Numbered from the stretch's first letter, positions 42,389 to 54,597 are shown. The stretch is DNA of 64,000 nucleotides from Spiroplasma_E ixodetis_B (GCF_040369795.1 NZ_AP028955.1:1054001-1118000); one strand, 5' to 3'. Translations and numbers: made by a program. Notes: a model not told the origin generated them from the letters alone.

Positions 42389-42828
42389 TGGAATGGCAAC
42401 CCTTTTTAGGACTGTTTTTTGGTAGATATTTGTGCTTGGTATTTTATGGTGGTTAAGTAGTTTAGAGTGCTGTGGATTCTTATGTTGTTGTATCAATTGA
42501 TATAATCAAATAATTCTAATTTTAATTGGATTAATGATGTAAAATTTTTATCATTAATAAATTCTGTTTTGAAAGTTTTGAAAGTTGCTTTGGCAACAGC
42601 GTTATCATAAGGACAACCTTTTTTGCTTAAAGAGCGGGTAATATTGAAGACTAATAAAAGTTTATCAATAGTTTTATTATTAAATTCATTACCGCGATCG
42701 CTATGAAATATTTGAATATCTTTTAAACAACGATTTGAGCACATAAATGCTTGATATACTAATGATGCATCTTTTTTAGTACCGTACACTATGTCCAATA
42801 ATTTCGCGATTGTACAGGTCGATTAATA
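42389..42828 (-). mobile_element. IS3-family element, copy 5, 3' fragment
   Basis: The orfB end from TGGAATGGCAACCC to the codons for GHSVGTKKDASLVYQAFMCS. One extra base sits in GTACCGTACAC near 42783. The element is cut at 42828 by IS256. Confidence 0.85.
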
Positions 42829-42915
42829 GGTAATGTTTAGTAATCTGTGTAACTTACAAAAATAACTATGTTTAATTAATTCTAGTAAATAAATTAAATA
42901 AATAGAAAGAGTGAT
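42829..42915 (+). mobile_element. IS256 left-end scrap
   Basis: An 87-bp copy of the IS256 left end and leader (GGTAATGTTTAGTAATCTGT ... AGAAAGAGTGAT) is directly followed by another complete left end at 42916. Confidence 0.85.
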
Positions 42916-43009
42916 GGTAATGTTTAGTAATCTGTGTAACTTACAAAAATAACTATGTTTAATTAATTCTAGTAAATAAAATTAAATAAATAGAAAGAGT
43001 GAGTTACTT

Positions 43010-44321
43010 ATGTCTAAAAAACAAAATATTAATAATAATGATCCAATATCAAAAGCAGTAGATTTATTACTAGAAAATACTGAAGATTTAACAACAGTTT
43101 TTAAAGAGGGAGGTTTATATAAAGAATTAACAAAAAGATTAGTTGAAAAAATGTTGAATTCTGAAATGCAAAATTATTTAGGATATGAAAAAAATCAACA
43201 TAATACTAGCGAAAATGCTCGCAATGGTATAAGTTCAAAAAAATTAATAACTCAACAAAAATTGGGGACTTTCCTAAAAACTGTGTTTTTTAAATAAATT
43301 TTAGTGGTAAAATCACTAAGTTACACAGATTACTAAACATTACCTAAAATCCACGAGATCGTAATAGTAATTTTGAGCCAGTAAATAGTTGCAAAAAGAC
43401 AAAGAAGATTTGGTGGTTTTGATCAACAAGTTCTTTCATTATATGCCAAAGGCATGACTTTATCAGATATTAGAATGCAGTTACAAGAGTTATATCATGT
43501 TGCTGATGTTAGTGAAAGTGTTATTAGTCAAATTACTGATGATGTTATTGATGATGTTAAAGCATGACAAAATCGGCGATTAGAAAGTGTTTATCCGATT
43601 GTTTATTTTGATTGTATAGTAGTTAAAGTACGACAAGATAAACGCATTATTAACAAATCAGTTTATATAGCACTAGGAGTTGATTTAGAAGGTAAAAAAA
43701 GATGTTTTAGGTTTATGAATTAGTGAAAATGAAGGTTCTAATTTTTGATTATCTAATTTCACAGAAATGAAAAATCGAGGCTTAAATGATATTCTTATTG
43801 CTTGTAGTGACAATTTAACAGGAATGTCAGAAGCAATACAATCAGTTGATCCTAAAACCGAACATCAATTATGCATAGTTCATCAAATTAGAAATAGTTT
43901 AAAATATGTTTCATACAAACATAGAAAATCACTAGTTACAGATTTAAAACCAATTTATAGTGCATGTAGTGAAGAACAAGCAATGCAAGCTTTAGAATCT
44001 TTTGAAAGTAAATGAAATAAACAATATCCTCAAATTACTAAATCATGATATAAAAATTGAGATAATTTAATGGTTTTTATTAGTTATCCTGCAGAAATCA
44101 AAAGAGTTATTTATACAACAAATGCTATTGAATCTGTTAATAGTTAATTACGAAAAGTTATTAGAAATAAAAAAGTTTTTCCAAATGATATGGCAGTTTT
44201 TAAAATATTTTACTTAGCAATTGAAAATATAACAAAAAAATGAACACTGCCCATTCAAAATTGAAATACAGCAATTGCTCATTTTATGATAAAATTTGAA
44301 GATAGAATTAATCTAAACTAG
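43010..44321 (+). pseudogene. IS256-family transposase, interrupted
   Basis: It is open for 80 codons to SSKKLITQQ, then the 80-bp repeat. Later faults are GTAAATAGTTGC (extra base), a seven-A run in the EGKKD region and TAA for CGA in VNS-R-LRK (near 44145). MKNRGLNDILIACSDNLTGM and the domain after it are otherwise recognisable. Confidence 0.85.
43265..43344. repeat. 80-bp MITE-like repeat, copy A
   Basis: It starts GGGACTTTCCTAAAAACTGT and ends ACAGATTACTAAACATTACC. Both ends resemble the IS256 ends (shared AACTGTGT/AATCTGTGT). It carries no gene. It is 79-80 of 80 bases like copy B at 47801-47880 by eye. It lies inside an IS256 transposase gene. Confidence 0.75.
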
Positions 44322-44341
44322 TAACTTTTTACAAAGCCTCT

Positions 44342-44715
44342 CTCGTGGTACATTAATCTCAATTTTTTTACCTTGTTGGGTTATTAATTTTTTTGAATTT
44401 ATACCATTGCGAGCATTTTCGCTAGTATTATGTGGATTTTTTTCATATCCTAAATAATTTTGCATTTCAGAATTCAACATTTTTTCAACTAATCTTTTTG
44501 TTAATTCTTTATATAAACCTCCCTATTTAAAAACTGTTGTTAAATCTTCAGTATTTTCTAATAATAAATCTACTGCTTTTGATATTGGAACATTATTATT
44601 AATATTTTGTTTTTTAGACATACGTAACTCACTCTTTCTAGTTATTTAATTTTATTTACTAGAATTAATTAAACATAGTTATTTTTGTAAGTTACACAGA
44701 TTACTAAACATTACC
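44342..44715 (-). mobile_element. IS256 5' fragment C
   Basis: Left end at 44715 with about 90 N-terminal codons (ATG at about 44620-44622), broken by insertions in the T run near 44366 and a nonsense change. It abuts IS256 copy 5 on one side and IS630 copy 4 on the other. Confidence 0.85.
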
Positions 44716-45500
44716 TCTAAAACTATAATTTGTCCACGCTTTAATACTGGAATTAGTATATTTTTTACATATGATTCAAAAATTTTACTGTTGCAATGTT
44801 CTTCAAATGCTCATAGGGCTTTTAATTTACCTTTATTTAGTGAACCAATTATACTCATTCTTTTTATTTTATATGCGGCTTTATTATCAAATAATCTTTT
44901 ACCTTTTTCAGATCAACCATATTTATAAAATTCATTATAATCAATTCCAGATTCATCAATATATACTAAATCTTCATTCATTATTTTAGCTATTTCTTTT
45001 AAAAAATCTTCTTGTTTATTTTTATCTTTTTGTTCATATAAAAAAGTTTTTTTATATGTATAATTTAGTTTTTTGAAATAGTTATAAACTGTTTCTTTAG
45101 TCATATCACCAAATTTTTCAATTACTTTTTGAACTGTAACATCTTTATTTTGCGCTAAATAATTTTTTAATTCATCTAAATCCTTTATTTTGTGGCTATG
45201 TCCTTTTTGATAATTCAAAATTGGTTTTATATGCCCAGTTTCTTTTTTTCTTTTTCTTCATAAGAATAAAGTCTTTCTAGTAATATTGAACACTTTACAA
45301 ATTTCTTTAATTTTCATGTTTTTACTTTCATAGGCTTCTATTACTTTTCTTCGTAAGTATTAACTGTATGGTTTTGGCATAATTTAATCTTCCTAATCTA
45401 TTTTAAATATTGCTGAATTGTACTTTTAAATTCCAAAACTGTTTAAATTACATATTATTATTTTACATTATTTATGAGTAAATATTAATTTAGTTAGTTA
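44716..45500 (-). mobile_element. IS630-family element, copy 4, 3' end missing
   Basis: Outer end at 45500 (mutated) followed by TA. The transposase frame is open over MNYQKGHSHKIKDLDELKNY to YIDESGIDYNEFYKYG. The start region has a nonsense change (PYS-stop-Y). Cut after LDNAT-upstream sequence by IS256 fragment C. Confidence 0.82.
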
Positions 45501-45548
45501 TACTATCAAATAAATAATTAAGTATTTCTAATTATTTTTATAACTTAA

Positions 45549-45583
45549 AATATCCTATTTAAATAAATTTTAAATAGGATAAT
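45549..45583. terminator. Hairpin in non-coding DNA
   Basis: TATCCTATTTAAA - TAAAT - TTTAAATAGGATA is a 13-bp perfect stem. It lacks a clear T run on either side. It could end the degenerate minus-strand gene at 45690-47030. Confidence 0.45.
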
Positions 45584-45806
45584 AGTAATTTTTATAATTC
45601 TTTTTTTAATAAAATACTTAAATATTTAAGCCATTTTCTTTAATGTTTTTTATTATTTTCTAATATTTTAAGTTTATAAATATAATTAATTATAAACAAA
45701 TATTATTTTTTTCAATAACGAAAGTAGATACTGTATCTTCTTTATTGATATCTAATACTACTGTTGCAGAAAAACTTCTTGTAACTGATTCACTATTTCT
45801 TTCAAT

Positions 45807-46665
45807 AGACATATTCCGTAAATAAATTTAATCAATTGTAAATAATAATATTTATAATTTTTTTAGTGTTAATAATTATAGAAGTTAATATTTTTAAAAA
45901 AATACTTTAAAAATAAATTTATATTTCAAACACAAAAATTGTTAATATTATTTGTATATTAACTTGATAAAAATTTAAATTTTTAAAAAAATATTAAAAA
46001 TATTTTTTTATTTTAATGGTTTTGTTTTATTAAAAATTTCACAAAGTAAGTTAAATCTTAAGCACATAAGTCTAAATATACTTTTTCTACATTTATTTAT
46101 TAAAATTTTGAATCTTTTTAATCAAGCAAAAACATGTTCAACTTTAATTCTAATTTTTGAAATAATTTTATTGTAGATTTTTTCTTGTTTAGTTAATTTT
46201 TTATTTTTAGTTTTTTTAATTGGTAATATAGTATTTTTATAAATATTTTGTATTCCTTGATATCCCAAATCACCAATAATTATTGTTTTTTCTGAAAATT
46301 CAAGATTTGAATTTTTTAATATTTGAAAATCATGTACTTTTCCATTATCAGCAAAAATATCAACAATTTTTTTATTAAAAAAGTCATATATAATTTTAAA
46401 TTTTATAGAAAACATTCAACTTTTACCAGAAAAATATTATAACTGTAGTTTTTTTAAATTTTATATTTCAATTAATTTTGTTAACATTTCATCAAAATGA
46501 AAACGTTTTATACCAAAATATCTATAAAATTGTTCATTTTTTAGTTTTTTTAAATTTTCAAAATTAATTTTTATCAACACCTTATTAATTTATTAATAAA
46601 GAAATTATAAAATAAATTTTAAATTATTAATTGACTTTTAAAAAATTTATTTACGGAATATGTCT
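45807..46665 (-). mobile_element. IS5-family element, copy 7, internal deletion
   Basis: Both ends with AAT duplications. Length is only 859 bp: most of orfA, from ENLKK to the frameshift site, is missing (join near 46465). orfB (46122 on) is open. Confidence 0.88.
46013..46415 (-). pseudogene. IS5-family orfB without orfA
   Basis: MFSIKFKIIYDFFNKKIVDI, IIGDLGYQGIQNIYKN and RIKVEHVFAWLKRFKILINK are present to the end CEIFNKTKPLK. It lacks the orfA portion with the first catalytic Asp. Confidence 0.8.
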
Positions 46666-47063
46666 AATGAAGTGATCAAGCACCTTTTGTACTTATGATA
46701 TTTTTAAAAAACTTACATATAATTGTTCAGCATTACCTTTCAATAATAAACAATTTAAAAAACTATTTTGTTATTATCTGTGATTTTCATTTTGTTTAAA
46801 TTAAAAATTGTATTAAGTAATATACTATTTTCACTTTTTTCAATATTTGGAGCAAAATAATTAGATATACCTTTATATTTTACTTCTAAATTTTTATAAA
46901 AATGATTCATTATCTGAACAATATTTTTTTTACTAATAATTTCCTTAGGAAATAACTCTTTTAATAAGTCAAGTCATTTTAATTATGTAATATTTAAATC
47001 TTTTTTTCATTATACTCTGACTTCATTTTTTTCCTACTTTCTTTAATTTTCATTAACCCTAAA

Positions 47064-47107
47064 TAAAATAAACCATTGTCGTTTAAAAACGACAATGGTT
47101 TATTTTA
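47064..47107. terminator. Strong bidirectional-type hairpin
   Basis: AAATAAACCATTGTCGTTT - AA - AAACGACAATGGTTTATTT is a near-perfect 19-bp stem. It probably ends the minus-strand Abi/HEPN-like gene that stops at 47182. Confidence 0.75.
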
Positions 47108-47181
47108 CACTAGAAATTAATTCATATAATCATAATATACTTATTAAATTAAATCTACTAAAATTTAATAATTTTTCTATA

Positions 47182-47953
47182 TTAAGTGTTGATTATACTT
47201 TGAGTATCTTCCTTAACACAATCATTAATTTTAACATCATAACTATTAAATAAATTTTCATAATCAACATTAAATAGCGCTAGTAATTGGTTTTTACTAG
47301 AAAAACGAGTAATTAATAAGGGAACCGTTCTTTATACTTAAATTGAATTGCTAATACTTTAAAATTATGTGATAAATAATTACGAACATCTTTAATATAC
47401 TCTAACTGTTATAATAAAATTTTACTATCATTAAATTCTTTGATACCAAAATAATGAGCAATCTTAGCGATACTTTTATCATTTAAAGTTTGTAATAATT
47501 TCATTGTTCATTCAAATGATATAACTTCTATTAAACTGCGTATTGTTCGTGATTTTAAAATACCACTTCTATTATATTTATTATAAACAGCACGAATCAA
47601 ACCTAAAGCTGTTTTCATTTGAGCTAGGTGTTCTGGATTAAGAAAAGTAGCATTATCTAAATTTTGAACATTATCATTAAAAAGTTGATGTAATAAAGCA
47701 TTTTTTAAAGAATTTTCAATCATTAAAATATGTTTTAAATACAATAAACATAAATCAATGTTTAATAATAATAAATATTTAAGTTGATGTTGAGTAATTA
47801 GGGACTTTCCTAAAAACTGTGTTTTTTAAATAAATTTTAGTTGTAAAATCACTAAGTTACACAGATTACTAAACATTACCGATAATTCTTTAATAATTCT
47901 AAATATTTTTCTTCAACAATATTTTCTGCAAATCATTCTTCATTTAATAACAT
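47182..47953 (-). pseudogene. Abi/HEPN-like protein gene, split by the 80-bp repeat
   Basis: Start at 47953 after AAGGAG: MLLNEEWFAENIVEEKYLEL LKNY. Removing the repeat (47801-47880) joins this in frame to LITQHQLKYLLLLNIDLCLL, YLKHILMIENSLKNALLHQL, then KTALGLIRAVYNKYNRSGIL and IAKIAHYFGIKEFNDSKILL. A TAA and one lost base follow, then QLEYIKDVRNYLSHNFKVLA and LITRFSSKNQLLALFNVDYE to a TAA at 47182. The RNYLSH motif fits the R-N-x3-H signature of HEPN domains, and the overall helical layout recalls the Abi_2 (AbiD/AbiF) phage-resistance family. This is inference by eye. Confidence 0.5.
47801..47880. repeat. 80-bp MITE-like repeat, copy B
   Basis: Same ends as copy A (43265-43344): GGGACTTTCCTAAAAACTGT and ACAGATTACTAAACATTACC. 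It sits within the Abi/HEPN-like gene. I see no 8-bp target duplication; the flanks rejoin in frame without one. Confidence 0.75.
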
Positions 47954-47974
47954 GTAATTCACTCCTTAAATAAA

Positions 47975-49888
47975 CTAACCTCTAATTTTATAAATACCAA
48001 CGCGAATAGAAGAATTTTCAAATTCTTTTGTTTCGCTTTTAATATCTACTTCTTTTTTTCTTCGTAACAACTCTTGTTCAATAAAGTCATCAACGTTCAT
48101 ATTGGTAATTTGATAAGTACCAGTTCAGTCAAATGTTTTATTAGTAAAGTTATTTTTAGGTTTATTACTATCTTTAAAAAATTCTTGTACTTCTTGATTC
48201 ATCAATGCTTTTTGCTTACGTTTAAGTGAAAATAAATTAGTAAAAAATTTCTTAAAATTAAAAATTGATCAAAACTGACGAAAATTAATAGTCATTGCTA
48301 AACCAAAAATTAAAATTGATGAATACAATAATGAATAACCGATAACTCGTAATACAAAACTATAATCTGTGAAATTATATGTTGGTGGATATTTATCAAA
48401 GAAATAAAGACATCCAAATAATGTTACTGCTAAAATTGGAATAATTAACACTAAAGTATTTTGAATAATAAAACGTAAATCACTATTATACGTCAAATGT
48501 TTTCAAACATAAACTCAGATTGAAATTAAACGTCAAACTCAACCAATACAACTTGATAAAATAATCATATATAAACTTAATGATAAATATTGATAACTTT
48601 GATGTTTTCAACCTAAATTTGATAGTGTTCAACCCAAAATAACACCTAAAACAAGATTGATTATTGATTGAATATATGAACCTCAAATTGTTTCTTTGTG
48701 TTTTACAGTAGCATTTACAATAACTTTTCCTGGTTCGGTTGCTACTTGAATTGTATTTTTTAAAGATAAAAGTAAAATAAATCATGGTTGTGACAAAAAT
48801 AAATTAATAAAAAGATTTTTTGAAGAATCAAAATTACCATCAGAATTATTAATATTTGTAATACTTAAAGCAGACACTAAATATTGAGTAATAATAAATT
48901 GATTAATAAATAAAAAACCAGCAATCATATAAGCATATAACTCAAATTTAGTATACACAGTTCATCTAATTCGTCCACTTTTGGCAATTCAATATCCAAA
49001 AACTTCGCGAAAAGAACTAATTAAAATTAAAGCAATTGAGCGCATCGTTGTAGCAATAATAATATAAATAGTGTAAATTGATGTTGTTGTCAGTGATAAA
49101 AATAAAGTAATTAAAATAATATCAATGTTAGAAATAATCATGTCAGGTAAACGATTCAGGGCTACTCATCACGATTGTTTTAGCATCCTTTTTTGTTGTG
49201 TTCATTTTTTATGTTGTAATCATGGATATTCAATTTTAATAACGATAAAAGTAACAAATGCTTTTAATACACCACAAACAAAATAAGCAAAAAAAGGAAT
49301 ATACATATCTATCGGTTTACCATCAGACTTTCTAATAACTAATAACGTCATTAGTAAAATATACATAATAATCTCTGAAAAAATAAAAATTAAACGATTT
49401 AAATAACCTTTTTGATCAGCTTGAATTAAATTTTGATAAGCACCACTAAAATAAAAAAAGATTAATTCACGCGATCCTAAAGAAATAATAATAAGCGCTA
49501 CTTGTCAAAAAGGAATTTCCATATCTAAACCAATTTCTGGTAAATGAACACTAGCTAATCCTAAAATAAAACCAGCACTGACAAGAATAATTAAATATAT
49601 TCTTCCTGAATGATGATAATTTTTTCTTGTCGTATTAATAATATCGTTGAGGGTTTCATAATCATCATTTTGTAACGGACGATATAAAGAAAAAATGGTA
49701 ATTAAACCAAGTCCTCCTTCTGTCAAACTAAGGTAAGTCAAAAAAGAAATAATAACACGAATTAAACCATTAATTTTTTCACCGTATGCTAAACCAGTAA
49801 CATAAAGAAAAGTTAACTGTAAAATAGAGATAACAATTGTCATGATAACACCAACAATTGTATTAAAAATACCTTTTTTAGTTGTCAT
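47975..49888 (-). CDS. Polysaccharide flippase-like membrane protein, 637 aa
   Basis: With TGA as Trp the frame is open from the ATG at 49886-49888. It has about 12-14 hydrophobic segments: GIFNTIVGVIMTIVISILQL and FLYVTGLAYGEKINGLIRVI, then LSLTEGGLGLITIFSLYRPL, IDIILITLFLSLTTTSIYTI and others, then a cytosolic tail of about 90 residues (FKKFFTNLFSLKRKQKALMN). The early motif YGEKINGLIRVIISFLTYLS with LTEGGLG is typical of Wzx/MOP-type polysaccharide exporters. It probably moves lipid-linked sugars across the membrane; the substrate is unknown. No glycan genes are next to it. Confidence 0.75.
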
Positions 49889-50042
49889 TACTTCACCCAA
49901 TCTATATAAATAAAACTAATTTTGTTTTTTATTTAAATATGTTAACAACCCAAAATTAAAAGTTCAATATTATTAATCACTATTAAAAATAAAAAATAGC
50001 AAAAAAATAAAAATGTAATCTATATATTAGTATAGATTAATT

Positions 50043-50972
50043 TTATCATTTTTCTTTTTTAATCTGTTTAATTAAATCTGTTTTTAAATCTTTTATTATA
50101 AAATTTTGATCATTCAAATAAGTAAATGGTTCTTCTAAATCATTAAATGACAAATAATAAGCAAATAATGCAATTTTATTAGGGTTAACTATTGTTGAAC
50201 CATACTTAGTGTCACCAACAATTGGCAAATTTAAAAATTGTAAAGTACTACGAATTTGATGTTTTCTACCAGTAACTAATTGACACTCAACCAAAGTAAA
50301 GTCTTTAGTATTAAATATTGGTGTAAAGATGGTGCTACAACTTTTACTTTGTTCACTTGGTTCAATTGAAAATTTCATTTTAATTGTTAACTCATCATGA
50401 GTAATATAACCAGAAATATTTAAATTTTTAGTTAATTGGCCAGAACAAATAGCTAAATATTTTTTAATAATTTGACCATTTTTAGTAGCATTATGAAGTG
50501 CGTTTTGTGTCATTTTATTTTTTGGATAAATAATTAAACCCTTAGTTAGTTTATCTAAACGATACTGATGACTAATATTAAATGTTTGCTCACGTTTCTT
50601 CTTCGGGTATTTTTGTTGTAAATAATATTTTACCATGTTATCTAAGCAAGAACCATATGGTTGGTGGACAATAATATTATGATCTTTATTAACAATTAAA
50701 AAATTATCATCTTCATAAAAAAATTCAATTGGTGCTTCTTTAGCAATTTTTTCTGGTTTATAGTTAACAACTAAATTACTTTCATAAATGACTACTAAAT
50801 CATTTTCTTGTAAGCGATATTTAAAATCAGTAGTAGTTTTATTATTAACTCTGATTTTTTTTGTTCTAAATAAACGATAAATTTTTGACAGTGGTAGTGT
50901 TTTAAATACTTTTTTTAAATAATTAATTAAAGTTTGATCAGCATCATTGGCAGTAATTGTTAAGGTAGTCAT
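50043..50972 (-). CDS. RluA-family pseudouridine synthase, 309 aa
   Basis: It converts uridine to pseudouridine in 23S rRNA (RluC/RluD type). N-terminal S4-like domain: LPLSKIYRLFRTKKIRVNNK. Catalytic domain: EFFYEDDNFLIVNKDHNIIV, the active-site HQYRLDKLTKGLIIYPKN (Asp near residue 140), IIKKYLAICSG, ECQLVTGRKHQIRSTLQFLN and PIVGDTKYG. The last codon before the TAA is TGA (Trp). The ATG follows AAAGGAG. The CPBP protease gene ends 12 nt upstream, so the two are likely cotranscribed. Confidence 0.9.
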
Positions 50973-50983
50973 AATTTCTCCTT

Positions 50984-52060
50984 TTAATTTTTATTAATAA
51001 AACCAAAAATAGTTGCAATTAGATTAGAAAAAGCATGTAAACCTATAGTATATGTAGTATTACCCCGTGTCATTATAAATAATAAGGGTAATATAATACT
51101 AAATCCTAAATAGCCAATAATATTATTTCAATCACCACTATCCATAACATGCATTGATGGGAAATAAATTAATGAAGCTGCATATGCTAATCAACGATAA
51201 CGAACAATGGTAAAAGTACCATGACGATATGATATTTCTTCATTAATTGGAGCAATAAAAATAGTACTAAGAACTAAAACAAAAATGCCATACGGACTAT
51301 TCATTAATAAGTTTAAAACATCTTGATTTTTTGAAGTATTATTACTTGTTAACATATTAAATTCACTAAATTTAGGAATTATGTTGAAAATAATATTTAA
51401 AATAGTACCAATAACAGCAAAAATGGTAACTCAAGTTATTAAATCTAATTTTGCTTCTTTTAAAGTAGTAATAATTCTCTCACGTAATGATCTACAAAAT
51501 ACTAATACTAAAATTGATCCTAACAATTGAAATAACTGTTGAATTAAAAATGTAGTAGCAAGCGAAGTTACATCATCATCTTTACCACTAATAACTTTTG
51601 TTGCAATAAAAAATAAAAGAACAAATACTACACTAATAAAACCAAATACACTATGACTATAAGCAGCCCACCCGCCTTTTTTAATCATAGTTTCTCAATC
51701 AATACCAAGTGAAACAACTAAGCCAAAAATTGGCAATAAACTAAAAATAAAAAGACTAAGAAATGAACTTTGACTAGTATCTTTTACAGCATAAGTTTTG
51801 ATTAAACTATAAAGAATTGGAATTATAATAAAAGATATAAGATAAATTATTGTTAGATTTCAACTGGCTGTTTTGAAATTAAAGTTATTGGTGTCATCAC
51901 AACTAAGTGATTTTGAAGTAAATTTATCAATAAATGATTGTTTTTGTTCATTTTTTTCTAAATTATTACTATTAATGTTATCAGTTTGGTTTAGATTAAT
52001 TCTACGTATGATATCATTGTTGTGAGAAACATTAATTTGATTAGATTTTTTATTAAACAT
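50984..52060 (-). CDS. CPBP-family membrane protease, 358 aa
   Basis: It has a polar N-terminal region of about 65 residues (MFNKKSNQINVSHNNDIIRR), then about eight membrane segments. It has the CPBP signature: NEEISYRHGTFTIVRYRW (EExxxR) and, later, FPSMHVMDSGDWNNIIGY with the conserved His and TIGLHAFSNL with the last His. Family members are intramembrane metalloproteases such as Rce1; in bacteria their targets are mostly unknown. In-frame upstream starts exist: GTG at 52075 is better spaced from AAAGGGTGA, so the start is uncertain. TGA-Trp at several sites. Confidence 0.85.
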
Positions 52061-53298
52061 GTATAAGTAATGCACGAAAAATTTCACCCTTTGTTAGTAA
52101 AATTAGTATTTAATATTAATTTTTAGTATAACATATAGTGAGAAATCTTGTAATATAATAAACTTGTAATTTTACATTAATTTATTATAATGCAATGCAA
52201 TATTTATATGTGAAGAGTTTAAAAAGAAAAGGATGATAGAAAAGAATGCCTAAATACAAGATTAATATTATCGATTTACCATATAATTATGACGCTTTAG
52301 AACCTTACATTTAACAAGAAACAATTAAACATCATTATGAAGAAATTCATAAGAAATATTTAACTTCTTTAAAATTAGTGATGGATAAACATCCGAAATT
52401 TTTTTCTGATTATAATTTTGAAACTAAAGGGGAACTAAATCGTTTATTAAGTAATTATTGTAAATTAGAAGATATATGTGAGGATAAAGAAACTTGTAAT
52501 GTAAAAAAATTACAAAGTAGCATTCGACAATTTGGTGGGGGAGTAATTAATCATAATCTTTTCTTTTCACTATTGGGGAAAAATAAAGGTTTTAATGAAA
52601 AATCAGCTATTGGTAAAGCAATCATTAATCGCTTTGAATCTTATGAAAAATTTTAAGCTGTGGAATGGCAACCTTTTTTAGGACTATTTTTTGGTAGACA
52701 TTTGTGCTTGGTGTTTTATGGGGGTTAAGTAGTTTAGAGTGCTGTGGATTCTTATGTTGTTGTATCAATTGATATAATAAAATAATTCTAATTTTAATTG
52801 GATTAATGATGTAAAATTTTTATCATTAATAAATTCTGTTTTGAAAGTTGCTTCAGCAACAGCGTTATCATAAGGACAACCTTTTTTGCTTAAAGAGTGG
52901 GTAATATTGAAGGCTAATAAAAGTTTATCAATATTTTTATTATTAAATTCATTACCGCGATCGCTATGAAATATTTGAATATTTTTTAAACAACTATTTG
53001 AGCACATAAATGCTTGATATACTAATGATGCATCTTTTTTAGTACCTACACTATGTCCAATAATTTCGCGATTGTACAGGTCGATTAATAAGCAAATATA
53101 GTTTCATTTACCATTAACTTGAACATAAGTTAAATCACTAACAATAACTTCATTTTTAAGCCTATTATTAAAGTCTCTATTAACAAGATTAGTAATTTGA
53201 CTATCATTGACTTTATTATGATAATTTTTGTATGATAATTTAGTGTATTTTGATATTAAATGGAGGCTTTTTAAAAATCTGTGTATCTTTTTACAAAG

Positions 53299-54541
53299 TT
53301 ACTGGCTTAGATTAATTCTATCTTCAAATTTTATCATAAAATGAGCAATTGCTGTATTTCAATTTTGAATGGGCATTGTTCATTTTTTTGTTATATTTTC
53401 AATTGCTAAGTAAAATATTTTAAAAACTGCCATATCATTTGGAAAAACTTTTTTATTTCTAATAACTTTTCGTAATTAACTATTAACAGATTCAATAGCA
53501 TTTGTTGTATAAATAACTCTTTTGATTTCTGCAGGATAACTAATAAAAACCATTAAATTATCTCAATTTTTATATCATGATTTAGCAATTTGAGGATATT
53601 GTTTATTTCATTTACTTTCAAAAGATTCTAAAGCTTGCATTGCTTGTTCTTCACTACATGCACTATAAATTGGTTTTAAATCTGTAACTAGTGATTTTCT
53701 ATGTTTGTATGAAACATATTTTAAACTATTTCTAATTTGATGAACTATGCATAATTGATGTTCGTTTTTAGGATAAACTGATTGTATTGCTTCTGACATT
53801 CCTGTTAAATTGTCACTACAAGCCATAAGAATATCATTTAAGCCTCGATTTTTCATTTCTGTGAAATTAGATAATCAAAACTTAGAACCTTCATTTTCGC
53901 TAATTAATAAGCCTAAAACATCTTTTTTACCTTCTAAATCAACTCCTAGTGCTATATAAACTGATTTGTTAATAATGAGTTTATCTTGTCGTACTTTAAC
54001 TACTATACAATCAAAATAAACAATCGGATAAAAACTTTCTAATGGCCGATTTTGTCATGCTTTAACATCATCAATAACATCATCAGTAATTTGACTAATA
54101 ACACTTTCACTAATATCAGCACCATGATATAACTCTTGTAACTGCATTCTAATATCTGATAAAGCCATGCCTTTGGCATATAATGAAAGAACTTGTTGAT
54201 CAAAACCATCAAATCTTCTTTGTCTTTTTGCAACTATTAATGGCTCAAAATTACTATTACGAACTCGTCGTACATTAATCTCAATTTTACCTTGTTGAGT
54301 TATTAATTTTTTTTGAATTTATACCATTACGAGCATTATCACTATTATTATGTTGATGTTTTTAATATCCTAAATAATTTTGCATTTCAGAATTCAACAT
54401 TTTTTCAACTAATCTTTTTGTTAATTCTTTATATAAACATCCCTCTTTAAAAACTGTTGTTAAATCTTCAGTATTTTTTAGTAATAAATCTACTACTTTT
54501 GATATTGGGTCATTATTATTAATATTTTGTTTTTTAGACAT
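53299..54541 (-). pseudogene. IS256-family transposase, several lesions
   Basis: Start at 54541. There is one extra T in the run near 54312, TAA in place of GAA or CAA in YE-K (54363), and TAA for the codon in VNS-x-LRK near 53478. The middle (MKNRGLNDILMACSDNLTGM) is open. Inactive. Confidence 0.85.
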
Positions 54542-54597
54542 AAGTAACTCACTCTTTCTATTTATTTAATTTTATTTACTAGAATTAATTAAACATA

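Larger units (their letters stand above)
42916..44341 (+). mobile_element. IS256-family element, copy 5, with MITE inside
   Basis: Left end at 42916. The transposase is split by the 80-bp repeat (43265-43344). The right end is shortened (TACAAAGCCTC), missing about 20 bp. Confidence 0.85.
45690..47030 (-). pseudogene. Degenerate gene of unknown function, split by IS5
   Basis: Read minus, the 5' part (47025 down) gives MKSEYNEKK, then shifted LKWLDLLKELFPKEIISKKN, IVQIMNHFYKNLEVKYKGIS, NYFAPNIEKSENSILLNTIF. After several stops the frame leads to VLDHF, then IS5 copy 7 (AAT duplicated), then ERNSESVTRSFSATVVLDIN and KEDTVSTFVIEKNNICL with a stop near 45692. At least four lesions besides the insertion. 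Family not recognised. Confidence 0.5.

Noticed and set aside
48486..48785. Minus-strand Ser/Arg/Cys-rich frame
   Set aside because: Wrong frame inside the flippase-like gene, whose TGA-Trp frame is continuous across it.
54039..54233. Minus-strand frame MQKDKEDLMVLINKFFHYMP
   Set aside because: It is an out-of-frame reading of the IS256 transposase region encoding AKRQRRFDGFDQQVLSLYAK.
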